A stretch of 34,273 nt of DNA from Tulasnella sp. 424 (GCA_019633425.1 WSUB01000191.1:39260-73532), one strand, 5' to 3'. Shown: positions 1 through 10,104, numbered from the stretch's first letter. Translations and numbers: made by a program. Notes: generated by a model not told the origin, from the sequence alone.

Positions 1-652
1 CAGGGGACAAAAGCCGAGTGAATGAAGTATTTGGATGGGCAGAGAAAGTATCCACTCAAAGTCCTGAGGGTGGAGATGCCTTGGGGGAAGAGTAAGGTAT
101 AAACTGCTTGAACGAATTTGCATCTAACTACTCTCCGAAATAGTATTCAAAACCTATCCGAATCGGCCCCCGAGCGACCTCCTTCGAGCGCAGGTCTAAC
201 ACAAATCCTGGATAGTAAACAAGACGAACATGAAACAGTCAAGTCGCAGTTATATGAAGAACTGGATGCGGAGACGCGTAGAGAAGATAATTATAAGGAT
301 GAGGAAGGTTGCCATGTGGTGATCTTACCGAAGAGGACCGACGGTAGAAATGTCCCCATTCGGAACAATAACCCACAACTAGAACCAAGACTACCCACAG
401 AGTCGATGGCTCCACGCCTCGTATTGTTAGAGTTAGAGGTAGGACTATCACATAGCATGATTACCAATAGATTACAGATACTCTTCTTAGGAGAAGGAAG
501 CTCGTGTACGTCTCGCGGAAGCGGAGCTGCGGGTGGAGGAAGCTCGTGCAAAGGTCGAAGCTGCACGTTACTGCGTCATTGAGCACAAGCTAAAGATGGC
601 GAGAGCTGGAATAAACTCTGAATCAGCCTCTATTAGTGTATCAATTTGGTGA
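1..652 (+). CDS. PARP-finger/coiled-coil protein, 3' part (cut by window start)
   Basis: This is the 3' part of the first member of the zinc-finger/coiled-coil array. It is recognised by near-identity with the complete paralog at 3155. Three exons are visible: 1-91 (end of the finger tail), 144-438 (acidic linker) and 491-652 (coiled coil), with phase-2 and phase-0 introns matching the paralog. The last exon reads as a charged heptad-like helix beginning EKEARVRLAEAELRVEEARA and ending shortly after KMARAG. Function is unknown; by family it should be a zinc-finger protein that oligomerises through its C-terminus. The finger itself lies before the window. The last exon is 30 bp longer than in the paralog because the stop differs. 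Confidence 0.7.
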
Positions 653-916
653 AATGAATGAGTCATTTCTGTACATATTCTAGTTTTTTATGTGAAGAAA
701 AAAGGTACCTCGCGGATCTCCGAAGGTCAAAGCTATCATGACGAGTGTGATGCAACCTGCGAGATTTTTCAACCATGCGGATATGCGAAGGTCCCGTTAT
801 TACCATTTGAGATCACCGAGGGAAAGAATGGCACGTGACGAGGGCGTGGCCAGCTGGAATTCTTCTTCCGTCAAACACATTAGCATCATTTTGGGAACGA
901 ACTCAAAGTCAGTTGT
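653..916. other. intergenic, partly duplicated
   Basis: No gene is supported. About 653-720 resembles 4220-4335 (after the paralog at 3155), so the duplication behind these two genes extends past their stops. The inverted GGACCT/AGGTCC arms seen at 4323 are degraded here. The long open frame starting at 738 has no paralog and no domain. Confidence 0.5.
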
Positions 917-2359
917 ATGGGATACGAAGTTGGATACGCTACGAAGAAAAAGGGCCAGCCGTGCAGTTGTGAGTGCTTTCGAAGCGGATTTGTTGAGGCT
1001 CGCTTACATGTTGGTTTCTTCCTCTTACCCAGGTTCCGCTTGCGTTGGTACGTTTTGTCGATGCGCTCTTCTCGCCTACCTCATCTCATGGCTTGCCGTA
1101 TATTTCACAGAAGGAAGGAAAATTCTCAAGGGACAACTTCGTTTTACTGTCGTGGCAATGAGTTCAGAAACTGGTACCTCCTCAACTGCAATTACGAAGA
1201 GTATCATGTCTCAAGATTAGATTTACAGGCGCTACTTAGCTTGCGTCGGTGGTGGTCGGAGAAAAAAATACCCGAAGGAAGTACACGAGTGGGAAAGAGC
1301 TCCCAGGTTACGACACCCTCACCCCGCAGGACAAGGCCCACATAAATGACTTCTTTGGATGGGATCAAGAACAAGAGGAGACTGGGCAGCCAAATTATGA
1401 AGCCCAAGATTATTTACCGTGCGCATGAATTTCAGGCTTTCGAGCTTCCGAGTCCACCAAAGCTAACTAGGTGAACTTTCAAGGAGCACAATCGCATCGT
1501 CAAGCGTCAAAGCAGAAACCGTCCCTGACTATTATGCCTAAGAGCCATCAATCTCTCCGATCCGTGATGAGCCACCTTTGGATGATATACTAGGCATTTG
1601 GGATGCACCCATACCATCTAATACGACTGTCCCGTTCGAGAACCGGGATCAGGATCAGCTTAGGTAAGACGAGATATTCAGAGTTCCCTGAAGATTGACT
1701 CAGTCATTCCATAATGTTTGCACAGGCAACTGGACAACGGAGACCTAAGCTCGCTGTATGATCAGTTATCCTCACTCGCTTTCAGTCCTCTTAAGCCAAC
1801 GGCAGCTGTCAGAGCTCCCGACCCCGTGAAAGGTCCGTCACAAAGTAACTCGAGTTAGGTTGAGCCTGACACCGTGTTGTCTGGCATTTCTCAGACAAAT
1901 ATCATTCGAACGGGCCCTTGGGCTCTGGTTTCAGACGGGAGACACCCACGAATGACTTGTGGCTCATGCAGCTGGAGCTCGAAGTAAGACCATTTCCACT
2001 AAAGCCTGGCTTGGCACTAATGAACCCTTTAGGAAAAAGAGGCACGTGTTCGTTTAGCAAACGCTGAGCTTGAAGTAGCAAAGTCCCACGCCAAGGCGGA
2101 AGCCGCACGCCATGCGGTTATTGAGCAGAGACTGAGGATGGCCAGGGCCGGTTTCCTCCGCGATGGTACGAATGTTTATAGTGGCTCTAATCGAAGTATT
2201 ACTCACTTGAGATCCCACTTGTCGCTCAGATCCCGTCGTGCCCGTGATGTGACATGGAATTGCTGCAGGAATTTCAGTGTGCCAGGGAACACTGACCTTG
2301 AACTCACGGACTTAGCGGGGGACTATGCTGTTATTTGGATGCTAGATTACATAGGTTAA
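917..2359 (+). pseudogene. PARP-finger/coiled-coil gene, damaged
   Basis: Second array member. Exon 1 (917-968) encodes the finger start YEVGYATKKKGQPC, a 15-nt microexon (1033-1047) carries the second Cys, and exon 3 (from 1111) carries GQLRFTVV. Exon 4 (from 1229) carries RYLACV and then the tail GYDTLTPQDKAHINDFFGW. Later exons give a linker and the coiled coil (from about 2031, EKEARVRLANAELEVAKSHA). Three lesions are visible: frame is lost after GQLRFTVV near 1150, an A7 run at 1262-1268 shifts frame again, and an in-frame TAA lies at 1539-1541 in an otherwise open linker exon. The zinc-ligand His is also Tyr (RYLAC against RHLAC in the paralog at 10105). The 3' half stays open, so decay may be recent, or some lesions could be sequence errors. 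Confidence 0.6.
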
Positions 2360-3154
2360 TTTCATTCTCTCTCATCACTTAGGAAATTCAGCGTGTTCAG
2401 TGTCGGGATTAGAGTGCCTGAGAACGACCCTAGACAACAGATCCTCATGATTGATATCACCAATGCTCATGTCTGTATTTTAAGCAGTCTTCAGAATAGA
2501 TAAGGTCCTAATTATAGTCGTGGCTTTCTACAAACCTTCGCTGCACCCTACGTACTATGCGTGGACACGAGGCACGTGTACCGAGCTGCTACAGCAAACC
2601 ACTACCGGTTTAAATGAGCCAAGAGCACAACGTCAGTAATTTTCACCTAAGTCTGAGAGCTCGTATTCCCACTCACGTCCGGGACGGAGACGGGGCGGTG
2701 GACGCGTGTCTATCTGTGCTGCGGTTTTTCTTCCCCAGCCCAGCCTTGGCGGTCGAATCATGTTGCCTCAATTACTTACCAAGAGGTTTCCTTTCGCAAT
2801 TTGAGCTGCGGTAGCTGGCAAGGCAGCGAATTCCGGTAACGATTCCGTAGTGCAAATACCAGAACCGCACTCCCTGAGTCGGTCCGAATCCATCCTCCGG
2901 CCTCCCGTCCTATTCGAATTAGTCAAAACATTAGACCGGTCGAAGAGGAGCATTAGTGCGAGCTTCACCGAAACCTTCGGACACTATTTAGTAATAAAGC
3001 TACATGGAAATCTCTCCTTTAGTGTTCCACGTGATAATAACGTATATTGCCAGACGGGAAACCGGCTCCTGGGAGGTCCTTTTCACCCCCTTCGGTCGCT
3101 CATTTAACAGCCGTGAAGCAACTCTTCAAGTTCACAACTCCACATCATTTAAAC
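2360..3154. other. intergenic, upstream of the gene at 3155
   Basis: About 800 bp without a supported gene. Short open frames overlap on both strands and none matches a paralog or shows a clean exon structure. The only recognisable element is the CCTGGGAGGTCCT motif near the 3' end, shared with other array members. Earlier sequence shows nothing I can interpret. Confidence 0.5.
3068..3080 (+). promoter_or_regulatory. shared CCTGGGAGGTCCT upstream motif
   Basis: A 13-bp motif about 75 bp upstream of the ATG at 3155. It recurs before the paralogs at 5782 and 8508 (about 100 bp upstream), and GGTCCT-containing relatives occur before 7339 and 10105. A promoter role is inferred from position and recurrence only; part of the conservation is recent duplication. 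Confidence 0.4.
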
Positions 3155-4219
3155 ATGCCCAGTCAGGTCTCATACGCTGTGGGTTACGCTTTCGGGAGAC
3201 CGAAGCCATGCATTAGTAAGAATCTTCTGTGCTCTCGTCACTGCGAATGAACCGAATTAAGCTGAGCACTCTTCTGCAAAGTCAAGGATTGCGTCGGTTG
3301 GTCTAGCGGTTATATTCTTCTGCGGTCGCAGGGCGATGAACGACTCTCTCTTTCGTGAGATAGAGGGAGGCCAGCTCCTCCAAGGTCAACTCAGGTTCAC
3401 TGTTGTACAACGGCGTGAACGGGATGGGAGGGAGTTCATCTATTGGTTCGTGTTCTCCCTAGTAATGGTACAACCTTAATGACCTCGGGTATGCAGGAGA
3501 CATTTATCATGTGTCAGCGACAGCCTAAGAAGTAGCATACCAAAGAAGATCTCGGGTGCAGCGGAGATCCGAGGATTCGACGACTTGACACCAGGGGACA
3601 AAAGCCGAGTGAATGAAGTATTTGGATGGGCAGAGAAAGTATCCACTCAAAGTCCTGAGGGTGGAGATGCCTGGGGGGAAGAGTGAGGTATAGCCTGCTC
3701 GAAAGAATTTGCATCTAACTACTCTCCGAAATAGTATTGAAAACCGATACGAATCATCCTCCGAGCGACCTCCTTCAAGTGCAGATCTAATACAAACCGT
3801 GGATAGTAACCAAGCCGAACATGAAACAGTAGAGTCCCAGTTCGAAGAAGTACTAGACGCGGAAAAGCGTAGGGAAGATGATTACGAGGACGAGGAAGGT
3901 TGTCATGTGGTCTTTGAGGAGCCACCAAAGAGGACGGACAGTAGAAATGTCCCCATTCGGAACAGTAACCCCAAACCCAAACCAAGACTACCGACAGAGT
4001 CTACGGCTCCACGCCTCGCATTGTTAGAGTTGGAGGTAGGAGTATCATATAGGCTGATTACCAGTGGATAACCGACACTCTTCTTAGGAGAAGGAAGCTC
4101 GTGTACGGCTTGCGGAAGCAGAGCTGCGGGTGGCGGAAGCCTGTGCGAAGGTCGAAGCTGCACGCTACTCCGTAATCGAGCACAAACTAAAGATGGCGAA
4201 AGCTGGAATAAAGCCCTGA
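3155..4219 (+). CDS. PARP-type zinc finger / coiled-coil protein
   Basis: Six exons (3155-3215, 3282-3296, 3364-3445, 3497-3682, 3735-4035, 4088-4219) close in phase to a 258-residue protein. The finger begins YAVGYAFGRPKPC. Ligands are C19, C24 (in a 15-nt microexon), H55 and C58 (YWRHLSC), with GQLRFTVV between. It is followed by the tail IRGFDDLTPGDKSRVNEVFGW typical of PARP-type fingers (PF00645). Residues of about 125-215 are an acidic low-complexity linker, and the last 44 residues are an Ala/Glu/Arg-rich coiled coil. No ADP-ribosyltransferase domain is present. PARP fingers usually bind broken or structured DNA, so a nuclear DNA-binding role is possible but inferred. The CxxxxC spacing differs from the usual CxxC. 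The domain call rests on motif pattern only. Confidence 0.75.
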
Positions 4220-4322
4220 ACCCCCTTCTCTTCGTGTATCAATTAGGCTATGCTGTAAAATGAATGAGTCATTCTTGTACACATTCTGGTTTCTTCTCGT
4301 GTGAAGAAAGAAGTTACCTCGC

Positions 4323-4338
4323 GGACCTCCGAAGGTCC
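4323..4338. promoter_or_regulatory. inverted repeat GGACCTCCGAAGGTCC
   Basis: A 6-bp dyad with a 4-bp loop, about 50 bp upstream of the ATG at 4387. The half-site AGGTCC matches the GGTCCT element upstream of other array members. A regulatory role is inferred. Confidence 0.35.
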
Positions 4339-4386
4339 AGAAGGACACGCGTTGAAGGATATCCCCCCACCAACCACTCAAACGCA

Positions 4387-5516
4387 ATGTCGTCGGCAAA
4401 CGCTGTCCCCGAGCCGGCTTACACCCTTAGATATCAGCACGAGGAGCTAGCCTCTTGTGAAGGTGTGTACATCCAAAACTCATGACACTTGGAGGCACGG
4501 AGATTTGACGCCATCTCCGTTAGAACGCAATTGTAAATGTAAAGCACCGCGGATCATTCGCCCGAGCCTGTTTATCTAATGATGGTTGTCACCGCCTCAG
4601 TTGGTCACCGTCTGGCGGAAAAGGAAAAAAGCATGGGACTCGTGAGGGTCTTTCGCAAAGGTGAAGGCACCGTCAACAGACGATGGTGAGCCGTCGAGAG
4701 GGCCTCACACTTAGGGCAGCTTGCCGACCGTATTTCATTGAAGGATGCACATTCAATCCGTACCACTTGGACAAGTGCAACTCGTCAACCAGGAACATCT
4801 ACTGGGAAGAAACCTTCCGGGCTATCAGACGCAAATGGAAGAACGGAGTCAGGTGGACCTGAATTTCGGGTGGAGAGCAACAAATCCGTCTCCGCCGTGG
4901 TCCGCTGTGGAACCTAATACGTGGAATGAAGCGAGGTAAGCATCAGCTGATCATTTTCTTCAGCATTAACTGATTCATTTTTATAGAGTGGATTCCTCGT
5001 CGGCGAAGTCCCGGCCCCGAACCGACTGTCAGCCAAAGGACGACAGCCTTAATCTTGCCTCGCCGAGGTCAAGCATGACAGAGGACTGCGGCGAAAATAA
5101 CATCGAAAACTGTCTTGAAGACAGCGATCTCCTTGTATCCAGAGCCTACTTTTCTCAATGGATGCGACGGTACTCGGAAATACGAGCCGACACCGCCGGC
5201 TTTCTCGTTCAGATGGAGGTTGGAACAGATACCTACAAGGACTTCCGCGCTACACTCAGGTTCCCAAAGCGGAGAGTTACCCCCAATAAACGCATTAATG
5301 AGGCGAAAGTCTTAATGCTCGAGCTCAAGGTGAGCCAATGGGTTCAAAGTAAAAAATTCCTGCTGAGAGTGGTTGGGTAATTAGATCAAAGAAGCAGACG
5401 TTCTGGTGGCCGAAGCCGAACTAGAGGCAGCTGAAGTTCAAGTTAGGACTGAGGCGGCTCGGCTTCACGTCGTCGAGCAAAAGAAGAAAATGACTGCGAT
5501 GGGCTTCGAGATTTAG
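4387..5516 (+). CDS. PARP-finger-like / coiled-coil protein, last zinc ligand lost
   Basis: Six exons (4387-4462, 4524-4538, 4601-4685, 4744-4935, 4987-5329, 5385-5516) close in phase to 280 residues. The order matches the paralogs: YTLRYQHEELASC start, second Cys in a 15-nt microexon, then LVRVFRK in place of GQLRFTVV. Next come WMHIQS where others have WRHxxC, the tail LPGYQTQMEERSQVDLNFGW, a linker, and a 44-residue coiled coil (IKEADVLVAEAELEAAEVQV). The exon carrying the coil is the same length as in the gene at 3155. It is the most divergent intact member: the final zinc ligand Cys is Ser and several core residues differ, so the finger may no longer bind zinc. All splice sites are GT-AG. 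Confidence 0.65.
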
Positions 5517-5673
5517 ATGGTCTATAAAGATGTTTCTTGAGTTGAAGCATGCGTTGGCTAGAATTATGTAACAACAGAGGAGTTCAAGCTCTTTGTGTAT
5601 AATATGGTGCGCCGACAGAGGGGAAATCCAGAGCCGGACGTGATAACAAAATGTGACGCCGAGATCGCCGGTT

Positions 5674-5686
5674 CCTGGGAGGTCCT
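5674..5686 (+). promoter_or_regulatory. shared CCTGGGAGGTCCT upstream motif
   Basis: Same 13-bp motif as before 3155, here about 95 bp upstream of the ATG at 5782. The surrounding region (about 5650-5780) is duplicated upstream of the gene at 8508. Confidence 0.4.
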
Positions 5687-5781
5687 TGATTCCGCTTTTG
5701 AGAATTCTTTATCCCCGCCAACCGAAACGTCACCGAACGTTCTTGTCGTTCGTTCTCACTACTATTCCACGGAAAAACACC

Positions 5782-7107
5782 ATGCAGAGAGACACAAGAC
5801 CTTTTAGAGTAGGATATGCAAATTCTTCGTTCGAACGCTGTTCAGGTACGTTTCGGGTCGAAGGGCTAAACTTAAGTTACTAACGTCAACTCCCCCGCCA
5901 TCGTTTTGAACCAGTCTGCACCAAAGGCAAGGAAGGAGGCCCTCCTTCATAAGAGATTTCCCTAAATTCGGATCATTTTCAGAAAATAATGTGATTCACA
6001 ACGGCGATCTGCAAGTTGCAAAAGTGGTTGGACCGGAGGTTAAACGGTGAGGCCAACAAAGGAGGGTTCGCTATTTTCTTATTCTGACACCCTCAAACGA
6101 CAGTCGACATTGGGAGTGTCTCAGCAGAAACATGTCTCAAGATATCGCACGTATATATCCAGCTGCTAGTGAGATCAAAGGGTACAGCCGATTGAACCAG
6201 TGGGATCAGGAGAAGCTGGACGAGTTGATCACCAAGTTCCGTCGTCCTCCCACTGGAGAGAGTGACGGGGTTAACACATGGGTGAAAGAGACCTCCAACG
6301 CGTAAGTTCAAGTTTCTGTACTGCGGGGATCTTCACGCTGATCAGAATTGTGTGCAACAGTGTCCAGCCTCCTCTCGATTCGGACAAGGCGTCGACGGAT
6401 TTCGGTGAACCCGCTAACGATCGGCGAAGCTCGTGGCCGCCTCAACCCCAGACGAGCTCTAATGCCAATTCAAGACAACATGTCATTCCCGCTCTAGGCC
6501 TCGAACTACATAGCACGACGACATCTACCGTCAAACCTCTCGCCTCCGCTGCTCCCAACGGTGTCGAGGCGTCTACCCGCCGTGAAACCACCTCCACTAC
6601 TCCTTCAGACTTGCCCGTATTCAAAGCGAACGTCGGGATTGCGGCAGCCAAGATCGAAGTTGCGAAAGCCCAGGTGAAGCAGGAGCTTGCGAAGCGGAAG
6701 CTTTTGGAGCGTCAGATCGCATTGCGCGCCATCCGGAGACGGTTGCGGAATGAAAGTACTCGCGTAGCAGAGGTCGCTAAGGAGGAAGCCAAGGAGGCGG
6801 AACAATCTATCGAGGAGGGTGAGAGTGATAGTAGATATGCGGACGCGCAGGTCCAGACTGAGGAGGAGGTCCGAGAGGTTCGAGAGAAGACGGAGGTTCC
6901 AGACGAGCTTGACGAGGAAGACGATGAACTACTGGTGAGCCCCAACCGCGCGCTGCAGTATAAGGGTGGTATGATTTACCGCCATTCGTACCCAAGCTCG
7001 CAGACTCGGACATCTCCATGGCGAAAGCGGAAATTCGTGTGGCTCAAGCGGAGGTCCTTTGGGAAGAAGCGAAATTGAGGCTCCTGCAGCGCGAAGTCGG
7101 ACGTTGA
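5782..7107 (+). CDS. PARP-type zinc finger / coiled-coil protein
   Basis: Six exons (5782-5845, 5915-5926, 5983-6046, 6104-6301, 6361-6934, 6997-7107) give 340 residues. The finger starts FRVGYANSSFERC; ligands are C20, C23, H48 and C51 (CSVC, RHWEC), the canonical CxxC..HxxC PARP pattern. The second Cys lies in a 12-nt microexon whose 3' intron uses a GC donor (GCAAGG). The tail IKGYSRLNQWDQEKLDELI follows. Residues of about 115-210 are Ser/Thr/Pro-rich; after that come a long Lys/Glu/Arg helix (about 215-270), an acidic stretch, and a final coiled coil split off by a phase-0 intron. It is closely related to the gene at 8508, but an early TGA (CGA in the paralog) removes 23 C-terminal residues. 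No catalytic domain is present. The second Met, in MSQD, could be mistaken for a start. Confidence 0.75.
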
Positions 7108-7223
7108 AACCTAGCCCGAATCGGCTTGGTTTGGGATCACGACCCAAATTAGAATAACGGACCTCGCACTCCTTAGAATTTGCAATGATGCTTATGTAAG
7201 GTGAATGCCATTTTTGGAAGTGT

Positions 7224-7256
7224 AGGGACCTTCGAAGCTAGTTATAGGGAGGTCCT
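7224..7256. promoter_or_regulatory. AGGGACCT / AGGTCCT dyad
   Basis: Inverted half-sites at 7224-7231 and 7250-7256, upstream of the pseudogene at 7339. The same arrangement occurs at 9981-10014 before the intact copy at 10105. A regulatory function is inferred from position and from the GGTCCT core shared with other members. Confidence 0.35.
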
Positions 7257-7338
7257 GTGCGACCACAACCACCCTCCTCCCCTCCTATATAGGATTAAGA
7301 AAGTTTTGAATCGTAGGCCTACCATTTCAGCCGTAAAC

Positions 7339-8371
7339 ACGCCTTATAAAGTTGGCTACGCACCTCGTGGAGGCTCTCAATGCTCAGGTATGTCGGGCTT
7401 GTGGGCGGGGGACTGCGAGCGGTGCATGCTGATATAACGCGCGCCCGCGATAGTATGCACTAACAAGTCCGCCAAAGGTTTGTGAACATCAAAACACACG
7501 TATAATTTAATGAGTATTGACATCGTGCTCTCGGAGATAAAGCCATCCCAGCAGGCGATGTCCAATTCGGCGTCTTCTACATAGACGATGGCAGGGAATA
7601 ACTCACCTGGTATGTTCCCGAGAGATTCGGTCCTGCCTTGAGTGAAGCTGACATGAACACCCTCCGCAAACGGCAGGCGACACCTCGCTTGTGTAACTCT
7701 ACTCAGATGAAGAACATCGCCAAACCCATTCGGTAAAGGAATCACTGACTACGATACCTTGAATGAGGACGACCAAATCAAAATCAAAAATCTTTTTGAG
7801 CATTACACGGGCCCGCTCAACAGCTTCGAAGACGCATTGCGGGCACAGGGACGGAAGTACAGCTTCGCTGAAGAGAGTGAACTGTAAGAGATACGACGCC
7901 ATCCCCGCAAGCATCAACTCTAAACTGAGATACATTACTAGTCAAAGTCAAGCTCCACCGAGCGAGCGTTCAAGCTCTCCCGTCGAAGAGTCTGAAGTCG
8001 TCGGAGCCACGTGGGGAATAACCGAGCCCCTCTGCCCGGGCTCGTCTCCTGCTGCGATGCCCCTCTCGGAAACGACCTCTGTGGCTCCCCCCAAATACAC
8101 ACCTAATGCAGGATATTCGAACCGATCAAATGGCCGTCCATCCGTTGAGACTAGCAGATCCAAGTTCCTCGATCAAGAGAGGGAGGACCTTACGATCAGC
8201 GAGCTCGGGGTCAGCCTGCGAGTTCATGTTCCGATATATTACAAAGACTCACGCTTTCCCTTGCAGCTGTCGCTCGTTGATCTTGACATCGCTTCCGCTC
8301 GAGTCGAGCATGCGGCTTCCGTAGTTGATGTTGAGAAAGCGAAGAAGAATGTGGTGAGGCAAGTGGATCGA
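7339..8371 (+). pseudogene. PARP-finger/coiled-coil pseudogene, truncated copy of the gene at 10105
   Basis: Aligned with its intact sister at 10105, this copy has several independent lesions. The start codon is ACG (7339-7341) where the sister has ATG. A Gln codon is TAA (7599-7601). A 1-nt deletion near 7692 and a 5-nt deletion near 7725 shift the frame within the exon after the zinc finger. The coiled-coil exon is internally deleted and stops at about 8371, where sequence homologous to the promoter of 5782 begins. The finger remnant YKVGYAPRGGSQC and the linker are still readable, so it died recently, probably as a by-product of the duplication whose junction lies at its 3' end. Confidence 0.8.
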
Positions 8372-8398
8372 CAAAGGGTAACGCCGAGGTCGCCGGTG

Positions 8399-8411
8399 CC
8401 TGGGAGGTCCT
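8399..8411 (+). promoter_or_regulatory. shared CCTGGGAGGTCCT upstream motif
   Basis: The 13-bp motif again, about 100 bp upstream of the ATG at 8508. It starts less than 30 bp after the point where the truncated pseudogene ends, so the duplication kept a complete proximal promoter. Confidence 0.4.
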
Positions 8412-8507
8412 TGTTTCCGCTTTTGAGGATTCTTTTATCCCCGCCAACCGAAACTTCACCGAACGTTTTCTTCGCTTGTTCTTGCTACTACTCCGCGGAA
8501 GAACAGC

Positions 8508-9933
8508 ATGCAAAGGGACACAAGACCTTTCAGAGTAGGATATGCAGAGTCGTCGTTCGGACGCTGTTCGGGTACGTCTCGGGTCGAAGGGTTAAACTTC
8601 AGTTACTCAACGTCATCAGCTGAACCCCCCCGCCATCGTCCTGAATCAGTCTGCACCAAAGGTAAGGAAGGAGGACCTTCTTCATAAGAAATTTACCTAA
8701 ACTCGGATCATTTTCAGAGGGTACTAATGTGATTCGTACCGGCGAGCTGCAAGTTATAAAAGTAATTGGATCGGATGTCAAAATGTCAGGCCACTTCAAC
8801 AAAGGTCTCGCTACTTCGCTATTCTGACATCTTCGAACAACAGTCGGCATTGGGAGTGCGTCAGCAAGACCATGTCTCAAGATATCGCACGTCTATATCC
8901 AGCTGCTAGCGAGATCAAAGGGTACAGCCGATTGGACCAGCGGGATCAGGAGAAGCTGGACGAGTTGATCACCAAGTTCCGTCGTCCTCCCGCTGGAGAG
9001 AGTGACGGGGTTAACACATGGGTGAGAGAGACCTCCAACGCGTAAGTTCAGGTCTCTGTATTACGAGAATCTTCACGCTGATCAGAATTGTGTGCAATAG
9101 TGTCCAGCCTCCTCTCGATTCGGACAAGGCGTCGACGGATTTCGGGGAACCCGCTAACGATCGGCGAAGCTCGTGGCCGTCTCAGCCCCAGACGAGCTCT
9201 AATGCCAATTCAAGACAACATGTCATTCCCGCTCTAGGCCTCGAACTACATAGCACGACGACATCTACCGTCAAACCTCCCGCCACCGCTGCTCCCAACG
9301 GTGTCGAAGCGTCTACCCGCCACACAACCACGTCTACTACTCCCTCAGACTTGTCCATATTCAAAGCGAACGTCGGGATTGCGGAAGCCAAGATCGAGGT
9401 CGCGAAAGCTCAGGTGAAGCAGGAGCTTGCGAAGCGGAAGCTTTTGGAGCGTCAGATCGCATTGCGCGCCATCCGGAGACGGTTGTGGAACGAAAGTACT
9501 CGTGTGGCGGAGGTCCCTAAGGAGGAGGTCAAGGAGGAGGCTCAGGAGGAACAACCTGTCGAGGAGGGTGAGCGTGATAGTAGATATGCGGATGCGCAGG
9601 TCCAGACAGAGGAGGAGGTCCCAGTGGTCCGACGAGAGATCCGCGAGAGGGCGAAGGTTCCAGACGAGCTTGACGAGGAAGAGGATGAACTACTGGTGAG
9701 TTCCAACCGCTGCAGTATGAGGATGGTATGATTTACATTCGTTCGTACCCAAGCTCGCAGACTCGGACATCTCCATGGCGAAAGCGGAAATCCGTGTGGC
9801 TGAGGCAGAGGTCCTTTTGGAAGAAGCGAAGTTGAAGCTCCTGCAGCGCGAAATGGGACGTCGAAACCTAACCCGAATCGGCTTAGTTTGGGATGACGAC
9901 TCAAATGAGAATAACGGACCTCGCACTCATTAG
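8508..9933 (+). CDS. PARP-type zinc finger / coiled-coil protein
   Basis: Six exons (8508-8571, 8650-8661, 8718-8784, 8844-9041, 9101-9695, 9754-9933) give 371 residues. Zinc ligands are C20, C23, H50 and C53 (CSVC, RHWEC), and the finger tail is IKGYSRLDQRDQEKLDELI. The 12-nt microexon is flanked here by an ordinary GT donor, unlike the sister at 5782. A Ser/Thr/Pro linker, a Lys/Glu/Arg helix around SIFKANVGIAEAKIEVAKAQ, an acidic stretch and a last coiled-coil exon follow. The last exon reads through the position of the sister's stop and adds 23 residues, ending NNGPRTH. This is probably the ancestral C-terminus, since the tail still reads open in the sister. Nuclear nucleic-acid binding is a family-level inference. 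Confidence 0.75.
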
Positions 9934-9980
9934 CATTTGTAATGATGCTTATGTAAAGTGAATACCATTCTTGGAAGTGT

Positions 9981-10014
9981 AGGGACCTTCGGAGCTAGCT
10001 ATAAGAAAGGTCCT
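9981..10014. promoter_or_regulatory. AGGGACCT / AAGGTCCT dyad
   Basis: Inverted half-sites about 92-124 bp upstream of the ATG at 10105, matching 7224-7256. Proposed cis element; no direct evidence of function. Confidence 0.35.
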
Positions 10015-10104
10015 CCTCGATAAGCCACACCACCACCACCCTTCCCCCTCCTGTATAACATTAAGAAAGTTTTCGATCGTAGCCTTACAATTTCAACCGT
10101 TAAC

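Larger units (their letters stand above)
5650..8371 (+). repeat. two-gene tandem duplication, unit 1
   Basis: Holds the gene at 5782 and the pseudogene at 7339 with their promoters. It matches about 8372-11130 throughout, including intergenic DNA. The unit ends inside the coiled-coil exon of the pseudogene, giving the duplication boundary. Confidence 0.7.

Noticed and set aside
118..582. 154-codon open frame beginning with a non-ATG codon
   Set aside because: It reads through two introns of the first array gene; paralog comparison shows the true exon limits at 144, 438 and 491.
4715..4860. Alternative acceptor giving a frame with YHLDKC in the gene at 4387
   Set aside because: It looks like a His/Cys ligand pair but soon meets a stop and cannot join the GYQTQ tail. 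The acceptor at 4743 closes all phases with a 58-nt intron.
6712..6945. Serine-rich minus-strand frame
   Set aside because: Shadow of the acidic linker codons (GAG/GAA) of the gene at 5782.
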